Source: Isoetes taiwanensis (taxonomy: Eukaryota; Streptophyta; Lycopodiopsida; Isoetales; Isoetaceae). Taken from it: 64,000 nt of DNA. Below, piece by piece: positions 11,706 to 23,775 of the stretch (its first letter is position 1; each line of letters opens with the position of its first letter). The DNA is taken from NCBI GenBank assembly GCA_021234155.1, contig JAJEKV010000025.1:7578531-7642530 (forward strand), written 5' to 3'. Both the position numbers and the translations under genes were made by a program. The notes beneath the pieces were generated by a model. That model saw nothing but the letters and a program-made list of their open reading frames with translations, did not search any database and was not told where the DNA came from.

Positions 11706-12199
11706 GAAGTAAATGATCATTTTATCTATGGCATAAGGGAAGAAGCATGGGAGGATCCTGTTCTATCGAAGTTGAAGGGGGAAGACGTGTCATGAAAGTT
11801 GAATTGTGCTCAGAGAAGACCAACAAGCAGTATTTACAAAGAAGACCAACAAGTAGCAATTCATGTGAGGAAGGAGGATGGGGAGAACGTGGGCACTGGG
11901 GTCGGGCTAGATTTGTCCTTATAGTGGTAGACCTAAACAAGGGGGGCCAAATAAGGGCCATAGGCTAATTGTGCAAGACAAATGGGGCACACTTTATTTT
12001 TCTATAAAAATATAAATTCAGGCAAACATGCATGTTGGATATGGCATCATTTACTTGCATCATTTAAGGAGAGATGTCAGCTATATCTGTTTCCCTCCCT
12101 TTTTACCCCGATGGAAAGTGCGCATCGTGGCACGAGCGGTCCAGATTGCATGCTGGTCTTGCTGCAACACAAAACTCCCCATCGATAGAACATAACAAA
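11706..12199 (+). repeat. dispersed block Y, copy 1
   Basis: About 490 bp, starting GAAGTAAATGATCATTTT and ending at ATCGATAGAACA. A close direct copy lies at 17193-17698. Inside is a short tandem of AGAAGACCAACAAG words. The frames inside are not maintained between the two copies, so this is not a gene. Confidence 0.8.
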
Positions 12200-12627
12200 T
12201 AAATTGTAAAAGACAATGAAAATAAATTCCACTTGTGCTCAAGCTGCATCTTTTATGATGAGGATAAGAAATATGGGTCGAGATAATTTAAGATACATTA
12301 GCGTTAAAGAAAATGGTCCTTACAATCAACCATGTTCATTTCAGATTGTGCATGTCAGTCAGATCAGACACTGATATATGGAGTAATATTTCATGTGCGA
12401 AGAAATATGATCCAATACCAGTCCAAAGGATGAAGATCTAGTGGTAAATTAGGTTATCAATATCTTAGGTCCAGGGTATAATCGAATGTGCAATGTGCTA
12501 GGCAGAATGTGATTTGTTAAATCTATTGGCATTTTGTATTGTGACAACATGTTCGTTTTATTTTTCTTCCAGTTTGTGTATAAGGCTATATGGTTGGTTT
12601 TGGGTGTCTTGGTTTTAACGGCTACCT
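12200..12627. other. spacer without recognised content
   Basis: AT-rich DNA between block Y and the right arm of the inverted repeat. Nothing recognised. Confidence 0.5.
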
Positions 12628-13216
12628 ATTTGCCATCAGGCTATATGACATATTTTATGATCAATACTTAAATGGTTGGATGCTAATAGTAGGTTGAAAC
12701 CTACCAAAATGTCACTAAAGAGATTCTTGTATGTATAAATAATAATATTAAAGATAAAGATATTGATTAAATGTAGTGCAATATAATTTTTGACATTTCA
12801 ATGTGTTTACAATGTTGCATATCATAACCACCAGAATTTTAGTTGAATGTGACTAGCCAAACAACAAGACATTACTAACACATAATAACTAGCGTGGCTT
12901 GCGATGTAAGATTTTTATGGGGCCAATGGCTTATCAGTCAGAAAATACAAGATCTTTTTGCATCAATCATGGGGCATGGTAGGTAGATAGGCCAATGCCA
13001 AGATTGCAAATGTAGCACATGGCACACTGTGCTTAGTAAGATGTCACAACATCTACATAGTGCTACATTAGAAAAGGAGTCAAAACACCTATGACGTTGG
13101 ATTGGAGTGTGTTCCTCATTGGTGGACTTTGACCCTTCATCACAAGCTTCCAACTCAATTTGTAAAGTAATATTAGAAGGGGTGAAGATTTCTCCAACAC
13201 CTTATGACGTAACTTT
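12628..13216 (-). repeat. 0.58-kb inverted repeat, right arm
   Basis: Reverse-complement partner of 9089-9670. It ends ATGACGTAACTTT at 13216, followed by GATTAAACC, the near-match of the nonamer outside the left arm. Block X follows directly on its outer side, whereas in the left copy block X follows the inner side; a simple transposon insertion does not explain that order. Confidence 0.65.
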
Positions 13217-13260
13217 GATTAAACCATAAGCTTATATTTCAAGCTCTATATTATAGATTT

Positions 13261-14737
13261 CAGGTGAAAATAGATTCACCCTGGTTTTGGTGATTCTGTC
13301 GCGGTGACTAGTCTCCCCCGGAACCACTAACCCTCCAGGAATGGGATCCATTCTGGAGGCCTCATTTTCTACCTGGCAGCCCTATTTCGGGTACCTGACA
13401 ATTGTCAGGAGTTCTGATGCATCCCGCCGGACGGAATCAACAGCCTTTTATTCCACGTGACGGAATCACATAGAATTGATCCCGCTCGATGGAATCACAT
13501 ATTGTAATATTCTTTGCCGTGGAATCACCTTTTATTCTATGCGAGGGAATCACATGGAATTGATCCAGTCCGATGGAATCACATACTGTAATATTCTTCG
13601 TCATGGAATCACCGTTTATTCCAGGCGATGGAATCACATGGAATTGATCCACCCCGACGGAATCACATGCAGTAATATTCTTCCCCATGGAATCACCGCG
13701 CACTATATTCCTCGGGAAGGAATCACCTTGGAAACCTTTGAATCTGTAAAACTGCAGGCATGGAACATTACAGGAAGATCGTGAATGAAATTCAGTAATA
13801 TCCCCAAACCAATGGTGCAAAAAAACAAGCTCTGCCTGAACCCTGTTCCAGCAATAAGCAACGAAGCCTGTTCTGTTCTGGGCTGGAGGATTCGAACCTC
13901 TAGGCCAGATCAGTCTCACAGAGCCCATCGCCATAGCTGCAATTAGAGGAAAAAAGAGTGAAAATGTTGTGTTTTTCTGAAAATGTTATGCTTTTATGAT
14001 GAAACACAGCCTTTGCCATGGATCTGGAAGGTCATGGCCGGTCGGATGGCCTTAAGCGCTTTATTCTAGATGTCGATGCTTCCTGATCCTGAATAACTCT
14101 TTTTGTGCTTCCTGATCCTGAATAAATCGAAACCCAAACCCGTTAGAACATTAAAGGCTCTGCTTTTAGAGATATCCTTGAGCAGAGCACTAAGAGAGCA
14201 AGAACAGAGCATTAACTAAGCAAGCAGAATAACTAATGCAGACCAAGCCAAAGGAGTTATCAATCCGAATCATGGCGAACACATCCACAAAGATCTAAGA
14301 GAACAAATAGAGTAAAAATAGAGCCCAAATCAACCCACAAATGCACAGATCCGGAAGAGGCCTTGGATCTACTGAAAAAAACCTCCCAAGAGCATCTCAA
14401 AATCAATAAAAAAGGAGCTCTAATGGGAGCTCCTAGACGTCTGCAGCAGAATCGATGGATTTGAGCACCATCGCCACTGCCGAAGCCCTTGCAGAAGGAG
14501 TTTAGAGTCTCGCCCTTGCCGGAGTAGAAACAAGATGCCGTAGCTGGGAAGAAGAGATGTCTATAGACATGATATTTCAGGCTATACTTCCCAGAATGTA
14601 CCTGCCATGTCAGCACCATAAGAGGTACCCGAAACGGGGTGTTCAAAACGGAACCCGTTGGTGAAGGGCTAGTGATTCTGCGGGAAGGTCGTCACAACGA
14701 CGGAATCACCAAAACCGGGGTAACTCTATTTTCACGC
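13261..14737. mobile_element. 1.48-kb non-autonomous TIR element, 8-bp TSD
   Basis: The ends are inverted repeats of about 47 bp: the left end reads CAGGTGAAAATAGA and continues to GTGAC near 13309, and the right end is its imperfect reverse complement, finishing TCTATTTTCACGC at 14737. ATAGATTT at 13253-13260 is exactly repeated at 14738-14745; the uninterrupted copy of the target has a single similar site. An 8-bp duplication suggests the hAT superfamily, with Mutator-like as the alternative. The inside holds a minisatellite and no transposase. A perfect B-box-like string (GGTTCGAATCC, minus strand) lies at 13888-13898 with a good T-arm stem but no full tRNA. Confidence 0.75.
13433..13730 (+). 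repeat. GGAATCAC minisatellite with 84-bp higher-order unit
   Basis: GGAATCA(C) starts at 13433, 13462, 13491, 13521, 13546, 13575, 13605, 13630, 13659, 13689 and 13719. The spacing settles into 29, 30 and 25 bp, giving three copies of an 84-bp unit built of three related subunits. The same GGAATCACC word is part of the terminal inverted repeat of the surrounding element. Long minus- and plus-strand frames through it exist only because the unit length is a multiple of three. Confidence 0.85.
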
Positions 14738-14899
14738 ATAGATTTTTTTCTCATTCATGAAGATGTAGTGAGCTTAATTATATAGTGGTCACTCAAGGTC
14801 ATTCCTCAATGATAGGCATGCAGTGGAAATTTCATGCAGAAGCCAACTATAGTGTAATTAAGACGTGAAATCGTGATAAACATTTCTAGCAGGCCTTTG

Positions 14900-15169
14900 G
14901 GGTAAACGCACTTAGCTGGGGAGCATTTTTGCGAAATCCAAGCATAGCACCAGCACCCCTATTGAATCTTTTTTTATTTTTATCTTTTTTTTTTAGAGGT
15001 TAGTTTGGGCTGAAATTTTATATTCTAAGGCAAAACATAAATGCGTGTTAGAGAAAAATATCAAATAAAAAAAAAAATCCAAAATACAAATGAAATAGTT
15101 TTTAAAGCATAGCACAAGCACCATGTGTCGCCAACATAAAAAGTGTCCCCCACCATTGTGCTTAGACCC
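14900..15169. mobile_element. 270-bp MITE-like insertion
   Basis: Relative to the uninterrupted copy near 9862, extra DNA starts GGGTAAACGCACTTAG and ends GTGCTTAGACCC. The two ends are imperfect inverted repeats. TTTG (or CTTTG) is present on both sides, which fits a 4-5 bp target duplication. No coding capacity. Confidence 0.6.
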
Positions 15170-15520
15170 TTTGATAGAATCAAATAAAATAGTGTCCACA
15201 AAGACCAATAGGGCATGGGGCCCATACAATGGGCTAGCACAATCCAAAACATCAACAAATGTAATAGAAACAGTATAAAGCATGGGCAAAAGACCAGATG
15301 AAACTATGACTTCGAGCCAATATCAAACTTTATGATTTAATATATGGTAGAATTGGAGAAGCATGAGATGATAACTTATTATCTAGAAGGGAAATCAGTG
15401 ATGCATGAGTGTGGATGGAATTTCCTATCCTGGATAATTAAACCTATTTAAAAATTATGTTCAAACTTTTTAATTTCATGATATTAAACAAGGTAGAAAC
15501 ATATAGTATCTCTAGATATA

Positions 15521-16057
15521 CAAAATAGAAATGGGGTCGTCATTATTCCCTGGCGCCCATTCTCATGGCGACACGTGGCACCTGCCAATATCACGGAATG
15601 GAAATAGGGTGCCTGCATTCCGATCGACTGGCGGCGCAGGTTTTAGGGTCTTGTTTTAGGGTTCTTGGCGCTCCACACCGCCGCACAAGATCACAAGATC
15701 ACAGGTTTTTAAGGTAAGATCCGGACAAGATCACAGGTTTTTAAGGTAAGATCCACACAAGATCACAGGTTTTCCACACAAGATCACAGATTTTTAAGGT
15801 TCTTGGAGCTCCATACCGCCCCATCTTCCACACAAGATCGCAGGACTGCACCGCACTCTTCAAGCAGGTCTTTGAGCTCACCGCACAGAGATCGCAGGTC
15901 TTGAGATCGCAGGTCTCTGCACCGCACAGAGTTTTCGCAGGTTTCACAGATCTTTGCCTAAAACTCTGTTTCACAGCTCTGTTTCTGCCTCCGACTCCCC
16001 CATTTCTATTTTGTAGGGGAATGAAAACTGGTCCAGCATTCCCAGTTTCCATTCCCC
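15521..16057. mobile_element. 537-bp insertion with TATA target duplication
   Basis: The extra DNA sits between TATA (15517-15520) and TATA (16058-16061); the uninterrupted copy has a single TATA there. CAAAATAGAAATGGGG at the left end recurs inverted near 15999-16014. The last 45 bp form their own hairpin (GGGGAATGAAAACTGG against CCAGTTTCCATTCCCC). Inside are short direct repeats of AAGATCACAGG-type words from about 15685 to 15900. No transposase. Duplication of TA/TATA would fit Tc1/mariner- or PIF-related MITEs. Confidence 0.6.
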
Positions 16058-16128
16058 TATACTTTCTTGCATCATTTATCACTATGATATGATAAACATT
16101 AATTGATTAATAATGGATATAACACGAC

Positions 16129-17192
16129 ACGTATTCCATTGCCGATGATATAATTCAATGAAACTAAAGAATAAAAGTTGTACAATCAATAATTCTATCA
16201 CAATTAGGTAGTATGTGGGGGACACACTTTTAACTTCTTTAATTGTAAATTGTATGATTTTCAATGAACAACATCTTAAGCAGTTGCATGGAATTTGCTA
16301 AGATCTACGCACCAAATTTGACTATATTGGCGATTTGTTGGTGGGCACTGATTGGACCATACTACATGCCTATGTGACCTAGATCAATGACTAAAGCCAA
16401 TGATAAATATTGCACTAAATATATGAAATGCTCATGAATTAGTTTATAAACTTACATGGAAGAAGTTCATATTTATCTAGGAAGAGATATTTATCCGCTC
16501 CCTTCATATTAATTAGTTTATGAACATGGATACATGATAATGATTTTAAACAGTACGGTGCCTTTGCCATAGTAATAGAAGGGGGGGTCATAATTTGGTG
16601 AGCAAAGGACAAGCATTCCAACTTACATTTTAAAAAATTGTGTAAAGAGAATTTAGAAAGAGTATGATCCCAACATTAAGAAATTGTGATGATCCTCCAT
16701 TACTGATGAGCATAGGGATTCTACATTTCATTGGATGCATCATATTAAACATCATTGAAGAAAAAGAAATGAAATCATCAAATTTGCAGGTGTTGCATTA
16801 AAGTGATGTAATGGATGAATGTACCCCCAATGTAAACTGCACGACATGTCAAGTTGTCTAAAAGGTTGCATATCACAACAACCATTATGGGGACATCTTT
16901 CAACTTGGTCATGGCATATTGGAAGATCAATCAATAAATGGAGTTTTAAGTTGAATGAGACCAACCAAACAGTATGACATTACTAATAGCTAATAACTAT
17001 GGAGGTAGTGTTTGGAACGGGTAATGTTTGGAAAAAGGTAATTGGATAATGGCCTAATGAAGGTCACTCCTCAACTTGGATATTTCAGGCACGAGTCGTG
17101 CCAGCTATTTAGACAAACATGAAAAGTGATACTGCAATTAGGTTTTGAAATGAGGATAAGCATCTGCATTAGGTCTTTGATGAATCTTTGAT
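16129..17192. other. spacer with a divergent fragment of the inverted repeat
   Basis: Mostly unrecognised AT-rich DNA. Around 16860-16985 a string beginning GGTTGCATATCAC and continuing through a GACCAACCAAACA-like word is a diverged copy of part of the 12800-12890 segment of the inverted repeat. Confidence 0.4.
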
Positions 17193-17698
17193 GAAGTAAA
17201 TGATCATTTTATCTATAGCAGAAGGGAAGAAACATGGGAGGATCCTGTTATCGAAGTCGAAGGGGGAAGACGTGTCATGAATGTTGAGGTGTGCGCATAG
17301 AAGACCAACAAGCAGTATTTACAGAGAAGACCAACAAGCAGCATTTCCTGGGAGGAAGAAGGATGGGGAGAATGTGGGCACTGGGGCCGGGTCTAGATTT
17401 GTCTTTATAGTGGTAGACATAAGCAAGGGGGGCCAAAAATAAGGGCCATAGGCCAATTGTGCAAGGATGGGGACAAATGGGGCACACTTTTTTTTTTCTA
17501 CAAAAATATAAATTAGGGCAAACATGCATGTTGGGTATGGCATCATTTACTTTGCATCATTTAAGGATAGATGTCAGGTGTTTCTGTTTCCCTCCCTTTT
17601 ACCCCGATGGAAAGTGCGCATCGTGGCACGAGCGGTCCAGATTGCATGTTGGTCCTACTGCAACACAAAACTCCCTCCCATCGATAGAACAGAACAAA
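17193..17698 (+). repeat. dispersed block Y, copy 2
   Basis: Direct copy of 11706-12199, with small indels and substitutions. It ends about 1.5 kb upstream of the TORTIFOLIA1-like start codon. Confidence 0.8.
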
Positions 17699-19183
17699 GC
17701 TTACACTCCATCATTCGATCCCAGCCTCCAATGCCATTGCCTATTCAAATTTAATCCGCTTCAAATCTGCCTATCATCTCCTGCCTCGCCAGTTCAAATT
17801 AATCCGCTTCAAACCAGTTAAAAATTCGAGAAATCCCTGTCAGATCTCATTCCTGGCCAGACGATTAGCCCTAAAGTTAAGATCCAATCAGGAGGAATGC
17901 CTCCATCGGATTTGAATGTAGTATATGCTTAATCCTCCCACCGTCCATTTCGAACTGGGCAGTAGGTAATGAGCCGTTTTCAGGGATTCGATAATGGAGC
18001 AAGCAAGCTGCCGAATTTGATCAGGGATAAAAATCCCATTCCGGTTTAACCTTTCCCCCTCTTCGGCTATGGCCTGTCGTCTGCCAATCTCTTCTTTTTT
18101 ATATATGCTTCCATACAGGAGAAGCAACAACTGATCTAGTCTGTCAGGAGTGGGAGCAGGCACATGGCTTCGCGCCCACTAGGCGATAAATCACAATAGG
18201 CAAGCCATGATCATAGACTATTCATTTCGAACCCACAACAAGCAGGAACAGGCCAAAAAACGTTAAAATCCACATAGCTGCAGCCCTTTGTTAGCCTCTA
18301 TCTAGGCTTCGCCGGATCATTCACCAACCAAATCTATGGCCGCCCAAGCTTCGCCTATCCCTGGAACAGATTCTCAAGCAGCCCATCTGCTGTAAATGCG
18401 CTGTATGTAACCTTTTTCATAATTCAGGATCCCATTTTCCAAAGACCTATTTTAGTTTAGCTTACTTGCGCATGCTGATCTGCCGCAGCTTTAATTCCAT
18501 CCACATTTCCGTTTCTCAAGGACAGGACGCAATATTTCTCGTGATTCAATAGTATCAAATAGCGCTTTTGCTTCTGGGCGGCTTGATCGGATTTGAAGGA
18601 CGGGAGGACTCAAAGCTAAGCATTTGTCGGTGATGGCCGGACACCTTCATTCTGGTAGTTACTTCCTTGCTTCCGTTTTCCGTTGACGAGCCAGTTTAGG
18701 AAGGATTTGATCTAAGACTTGCTTCTGGTATCATTTTGCGTGTATTATGCTTGATGTTTTCCTGACATATTTGCATATTTCTGTCGTATCCTTGATTGCC
18801 GGTCTATGTGGCATCCACTTGCCTTTTTTCATGTTTTTTTTTCTGAACAGATTTCAGCTCAGTTTTGGGCTTTTTCTTGTGCATAACACTCTGCCTGTTG
18901 GGGAATCAGGTCGTCTTCAGAGATAGACTATCATGTTTGGCCCTGCTAAGATCCTTACCTGGAGACGAAGTTGCAATTCGTTTGGTTGAATTGAATCTTT
19001 CTAAAAATCTTCATCATGTTATAATCCACATTCATTGTTGCTGAATCATTTGCTAGAGATTACAATTCCAAAGATATGTAAGTCACAATTACATTGATGC
19101 TGATGTGAATGCTTTGACTTAGGCATTTTTCCTGATTCGTTACTGTGCAGACAGATTTACCTTTGCTCATCATCCTAAGGAAA
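17699..19183 (+). promoter_or_regulatory. upstream and 5' UTR region of the TORTIFOLIA1-like gene
   Basis: No protein frame of note. A pyrimidine-rich tract and TGTGCAG at 19144-19150 look like a 3' splice site 33 bp before the ATG, so the 5' UTR probably contains an intron. The matching upstream exon most likely lies between about 18290 and 18650 (one candidate donor is GTAGTT near 18656), but I cannot fix it. No clear TATA box was chosen. Confidence 0.4.
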
Positions 19184-22100
19184 ATGGCACAGAATGGCAC
19201 GAGAAATAACGGGAAGGCAAAAGTATCTATGGATTTGAAGCTTACAATCTTGGCAGGTCTTGGCAAGCTTGCTGACCGAGACACTCAGCAGATGGCTGTA
19301 GAAGATCTGCAACGGATAGCAGAGACCCTTCCTCCAGAGAGCATTTCTATATTTCTCACATGTCTGTATGATGTAAATTCTGATCAGAAGAGTATGGTGC
19401 GTCGAGAGAGTGTAAGATTTTTCAGTATTTTAGCTGCACTATATGGGGATCTTCTCAGTCCTCACCTTCAGAAAATAGTTACTGCTATAATGCGGCGTCT
19501 GAAAGACCCAGATTCACACACACGAGATGCATGTGTAGATGCAATGGGTGTGCTTGTTGCGAATGTGCCAGTTCCAACAACTTTGGCAAATGGCACTGTA
19601 GAAAACGCAGGGCAAGCAGTTCTTGCAGGACCTCTCGGAATCTTTACTAAACCATTGTTTGATGCAATGAATGATCAAAATCGGAGTGTTCAAATAGGAG
19701 CAGCAATGTGTCTGGCACGTATTCTTGATAATACTCAAGATCTCCCAGCAGGTTGTGTTCAGCGGCTTTGCAGTCGAATCCTTAAGTTCATCGGAATTCC
19801 AAGTTTTGCAGCAAAGGCTGCTTTGCTTCCAGTAATTGGGAGCCTATCACGGGTTTGAACTTTTCCCCAATGTGCTGTGTGTTTCATTTGAATTAGTAAC
19901 TCCCAGTTATATGACTCTACTGATTTTAACCACAGGCAGCAGGAACAAGCATCAACCCACATTTGTCATCATTGATTCATTGCCTGCAAGATTCTGTACA
20001 GGGTAATGATTGGGCGGCACGAAAGGCTGCAGCTGAAACCTTAAATTTATTAGCAGTTAACCTTGGGCCTGCATTGTCGGTTTATAAAGCTTCATCTGTT
20101 ACACTTCTGGAAGCATTCAAATTTGACAAGGTAAGCACCATACTCTCCCTCACTCACTCTAGAGCTTGTGATATGTCATCATGGTGAACGTGGGATGTGA
20201 AATTGTAGGTCAAGCCTGCCAGAGATGCTGTGAATGATGCACTTCAAGTGTGGAAAAATATTCCTGATGCTGAATCTCAGAGTTCTCCCCCAGGAACAAG
20301 TGGGATAACAAAGGGTAGCATATCTTTTCCTGTGTAGATGATATGAGGAAGAACATAAATAATTTGATAAATTCTGATTTATTTCCTATAGTACTTGCAG
20401 ATGTGTCGAATGGAACTGTCCGTTCTTCTGGGACATCTTGGAAAGACGTCATTGCTGAATCCCGCAATTCTGGATCCTCAGTTACTCCTGATAAATTTTC
20501 ATCTTCAGTGGCTCCTTCAAGCCAGGCACTTGATAAGCGATCAGTTAATTCAAAAAAGACCTCATCTTTAACTGGCAAGAAGACAAATCCTGACTTCTTC
20601 AAGAAATTAGTAAGCAGGAACATGGATGACTGGCAAATAGAAGTAGCTGTACCTCGTGGTTCTCCTCCACCTTCAATCGCACAGAACCAAGACAATGGAT
20701 CATACCATGCTGAAACACAAGCAAATTCAAGTGCCAAATCAGGCAGGGAAATGGCTAATGGAAATGGCAAAACTATTCGCTCCTTGCAAGACTTTCATGG
20801 TGAAACGAACAGGTCAACAAGAATTGAAGAACTTGTGGATAAGTTTGAGACTCAGATGCTTTTAAAGGAGGCAAAAGAAGACCTATTTGGAAACAAACGT
20901 GCAATCTCTGAGGATCGAAGGATAGAGTCAACATCCTGGCCTCTACCTATTAACTGTCCAGAAGAACATGATGATGGTCAGGATAAATCATGGAGCGATA
21001 ATGCCATGGCAACAAGCAGTGAATCCAGCATAATACACGAATCAACTGAGTGCATGAATGGAAATGAATTAGTCTCAATTGGAAAGCAACTTTCTGAACT
21101 TGCACAGGGACAGTCAGACCTTATGGGAATGCTTCAGGTGAGTCTTTGTTCCTCCCTAGAAACTAAATAGTAGGGCAAACACCCATTGACGAGTTAAACC
21201 TTGTAATCTGTGAACTCATCCTCTGTTGCATCTTTGCTTCGATCCAACAAAGGTTATTTTACAAAGCGATAATCAACTAGAACCAATGTACCAGTATCCT
21301 GATCTTTTAAAACCAAGAATCCATTTGAAAAATGAATCTGACAGTACCTTAGCAAGTATCATCCTCTGTCTTCCCAATCTGCCAATTTTAGAATATTATG
21401 ACAGATATATGGGCAAACCATTTTTTAGGTTGGAGCTGTCTTCAGATATATACTGTCCTGCATGCAGATGGGATAATATGTCAAATTATATCATACCTTG
21501 GTCAGGTTTCTATAGTGGATAAAAACTTGTAAAGATGGAGAATATATCGTGGGTTTGATAGAAGTAAACATGATGGTAGCTTTCACCATGGAAAAGACAG
21601 CAGGATGTGCCTGGATAAGTATATATATAAAGTCCTACCCTAAGTGCTAAGAGAATGCATAACTTTTCTCTTTGTGTTTATAGTCATTTTTTACTACTTT
21701 TTCCTCTTGCAGACATTCATGTCCAGCAGTCAGGATAATACAACTGGTCTAGAAGGAAGAGTACAAAGACTTGAGAGAGCAGTAGAAAGTATAGCAAGGT
21801 TGATGGCAGTATCTTTTGGCAATTTAGCAAATGGAAAAGAAACAGGACTAGATATGGTAATGGAAGCAGATGGTGGAAGATTTCAAAAACCCCAGGACGG
21901 TGGCAGTTTTCAGTCAGAAAGACAATCTTCTGGGAGTATTCTTGCTGGAGTTAGAGGAAGGGAGAGTACATACAGGACAGTTGAGACTTGCCAAGACACA
22001 TTCCCTCGAACTGGTCACATGGTCAATCGGGTACTAACCTCAAATAGATCAGGTTCCCTTGATGCTTTTATGAGGGATCCCCAAGATGAATATTTGGAAA

Positions 22101-22889
22101 GCGATAGAAGGAAGCCTTGGAGGGATGGGGGATATGCATCTTTGCAACTTGGTGAGGGTCCTTCTGCGAGGAGTGTTTGGCGTGCTTCAAAGGATGAGGC
22201 AACCCTTGCGGCAATTAGAGTTGTTGGAGAAGATTCAAGACTTGCTACATCGCGCAAAGAGTTGTCTTCAGTTTCCAACCATGATGCTGAAATCAATGAA
22301 ACCACATCAGATAATAAGCTTGGTGAACAGGAAAATGGGCTTGCTTGGGCAACATGGGGTCATGTTTTGGAAAGTTTGCACTCAGGAGATATTGACTTGG
22401 CATATGATGAGGTTCTTTCTTCAGGAGATGAATTGCTTTTAGTAAGGTTGATGAATAGAACTGGACCAGTTTTAAGCCAACTTTCAAAAGGTACAGCTGT
22501 GCTAATGTTGCAGTCAATAACACAGTTTCTACAACAACAGAGCTTTCTTGATGCTGCTTTCCCTTGGATCCAACAGGTAGCTTTGCCCCACTGGCATGTT
22601 CCTGTTATTCTCTTAAAAAAGTTTGCCTGTAAATCCAAAGAATGTCTCTCATAAATGTACTTACACCAGGTGGCTTTGGGTTTTCATTTTGCAGATTGCC
22701 GACATGGTGAGAATAAGTGGAGGGAAAATTCCAAGTCTCTCAAATCAAGCAAAAAGGGAACTGGTTCTTTCCTTGAAAGAAGCCTCTGCTATGGAGTTTG
22801 CTGAACGATGGATTGGAAACTCTGTTGCCAAGTTGACAAACCAGTTGGCAAATGCATGGTCTGTTGATCTGATTGAAGAGAGAGCATAA
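19184..22889 (+). CDS. TORTIFOLIA1/SPIRAL2-like microtubule-associated protein
   Basis: Plant-specific microtubule-associated protein of the TORTIFOLIA1/SPIRAL2 family; members bind cortical microtubules and influence directional cell growth. Six coding exons join in frame with GT-AG borders: 19184-19852, 19936-20130, 20209-20314, 20392-21137, 21713-22576 and 22695-22889, giving about 924 residues, close to the size of Arabidopsis TOR1. The ATG at 19184 follows a likely 5' UTR splice acceptor. Residues about 14-290 are HEAT/ARM-like repeats (DLKLTILAGLGKLADRDTQ, then RRLKDPDSHTRDACVDAMG). A serine-rich low-complexity linker follows (about 320-570), then a short coiled coil (LEGRVQRLERAVESIARL, about 580-600). 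The conserved C-terminal region (about 770-924) includes WATWGHVLESLHSGDIDLAY and SLSNQAKRELVLSLKEAS. No stop or frameshift interrupts it. Which family paralogue it is cannot be settled here. Confidence 0.92.
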
Positions 22890-22994
22890 TATTTGATTTG
22901 CACGAAGGTATTGTTGCCAATTGATTTGCTTCAAGAAAGAAAATGTTTGCCTCTGCGATTGGATTCAACAACTATCTGCGATTTTGAAGTTATA

Positions 22995-23257
22995 AATAAA
23001 ATTTCTTCAGCGCAGATAATAAGCTTCCTCGAATCATGCTTTGCCATGTACAGGGGCAATGGAGTTATTCTGACCTCCATTTTGCTCGACAAAATATTTC
23101 AATGCCGACAATGAAGATTGCACAGTTTTTTGAAGGAAGAAAGTGGTCAGCATGAATTTTGTACTTATCCTGTCATGAGCAAGTGGCAATACGATATAAA
23201 TCTTCTGTATTCTTGTTCTTGGAATCTCATAAAATTGTTAAAACATGGATCAATAAA
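22995..23257 (+). terminator. candidate polyadenylation signals of the TORTIFOLIA1-like gene
   Basis: AATAAA occurs at 22995-23000 and again at 23252-23257, 106 and 363 bp after the stop codon. Either could direct 3' end formation. Confidence 0.4.
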
Positions 23258-23775
23258 TGTAAGCTAGCAACCATGACTACAACAGGTCTCTCGAGATAAG
23301 AAAAAGAAAATTCAAAGACAACCCAAAGTACAACAGATGCTAGAGCATGTTCTCGTGTCAGGAAGAGTCAGATGTGGGCCAAAATTATATAAACATTCGT
23401 GTAAGGACCATGTAAAGCTTTTGGTCCACTCCAAAAGCAGATGGCAGAGTAATGGCATCTCCAAGAAATCTGAATAAGCAGGTGTCAAGTTGTCAAGAGT
23501 TTGTAAAATTTGCTGAAAAGGCTATATCATATGGAAAACCATTTATTGCCTCTGTAGTCTATCTCCTGTCGGCTTGATTGATCACGTGTACGGCATGTTA
23601 GCTCCCCCTTATTTGCATGTGCAACCATAAAACAGTAAAGCATTGGATTTCAATGCCTGGCTTTGAGGACCCACAGTACAGTAGCATAGAATAGAGCATA
23701 ATAAAAAACAACATTCTTATTCCTGTTTACCATGTCAATGCATCTTTTATACATTATTGTAAAATCTTTGTATAT
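23258..23775. other. convergent intergenic region
   Basis: Separates the 3' ends of the two convergent genes. A TTTATT near 23540 reads AATAAA on the minus strand and could be the polyadenylation signal of the minus-strand gene. No other feature recognised. Confidence 0.4.

Larger units (their letters stand above)
13222..16128 (+). repeat. block X, copy split by three insertions
   Basis: Segments 13222-13260, 14738-14899, 15170-15520 and 16058-16128 together match the uninterrupted copy at 9673-10293. The three interruptions are separate insertions described below. Each is flanked by a short duplication of the target. Confidence 0.8.

Noticed and set aside
13433..13730. CRISPR-like array
   Set aside because: The conserved words are only 7-8 bp, subunits are related throughout, there are no unique spacers, and the context is a plant transposable element.
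13437..13934. 165-codon minus-strand frame
   Set aside because: Runs through the 84-bp minisatellite, whose unit is a multiple of three; the repeated residues reflect the DNA repeat, not a protein.
13888..13945. Possible tRNA gene on the minus strand
   Set aside because: The T-arm and B box are good, but the D-arm and anticodon arm cannot be built and the distance to any acceptor partner is too short.
15741..16082. 113-codon minus-strand frame
   Set aside because: Lies inside the 537-bp insertion and reads its short internal repeats; no protein family.
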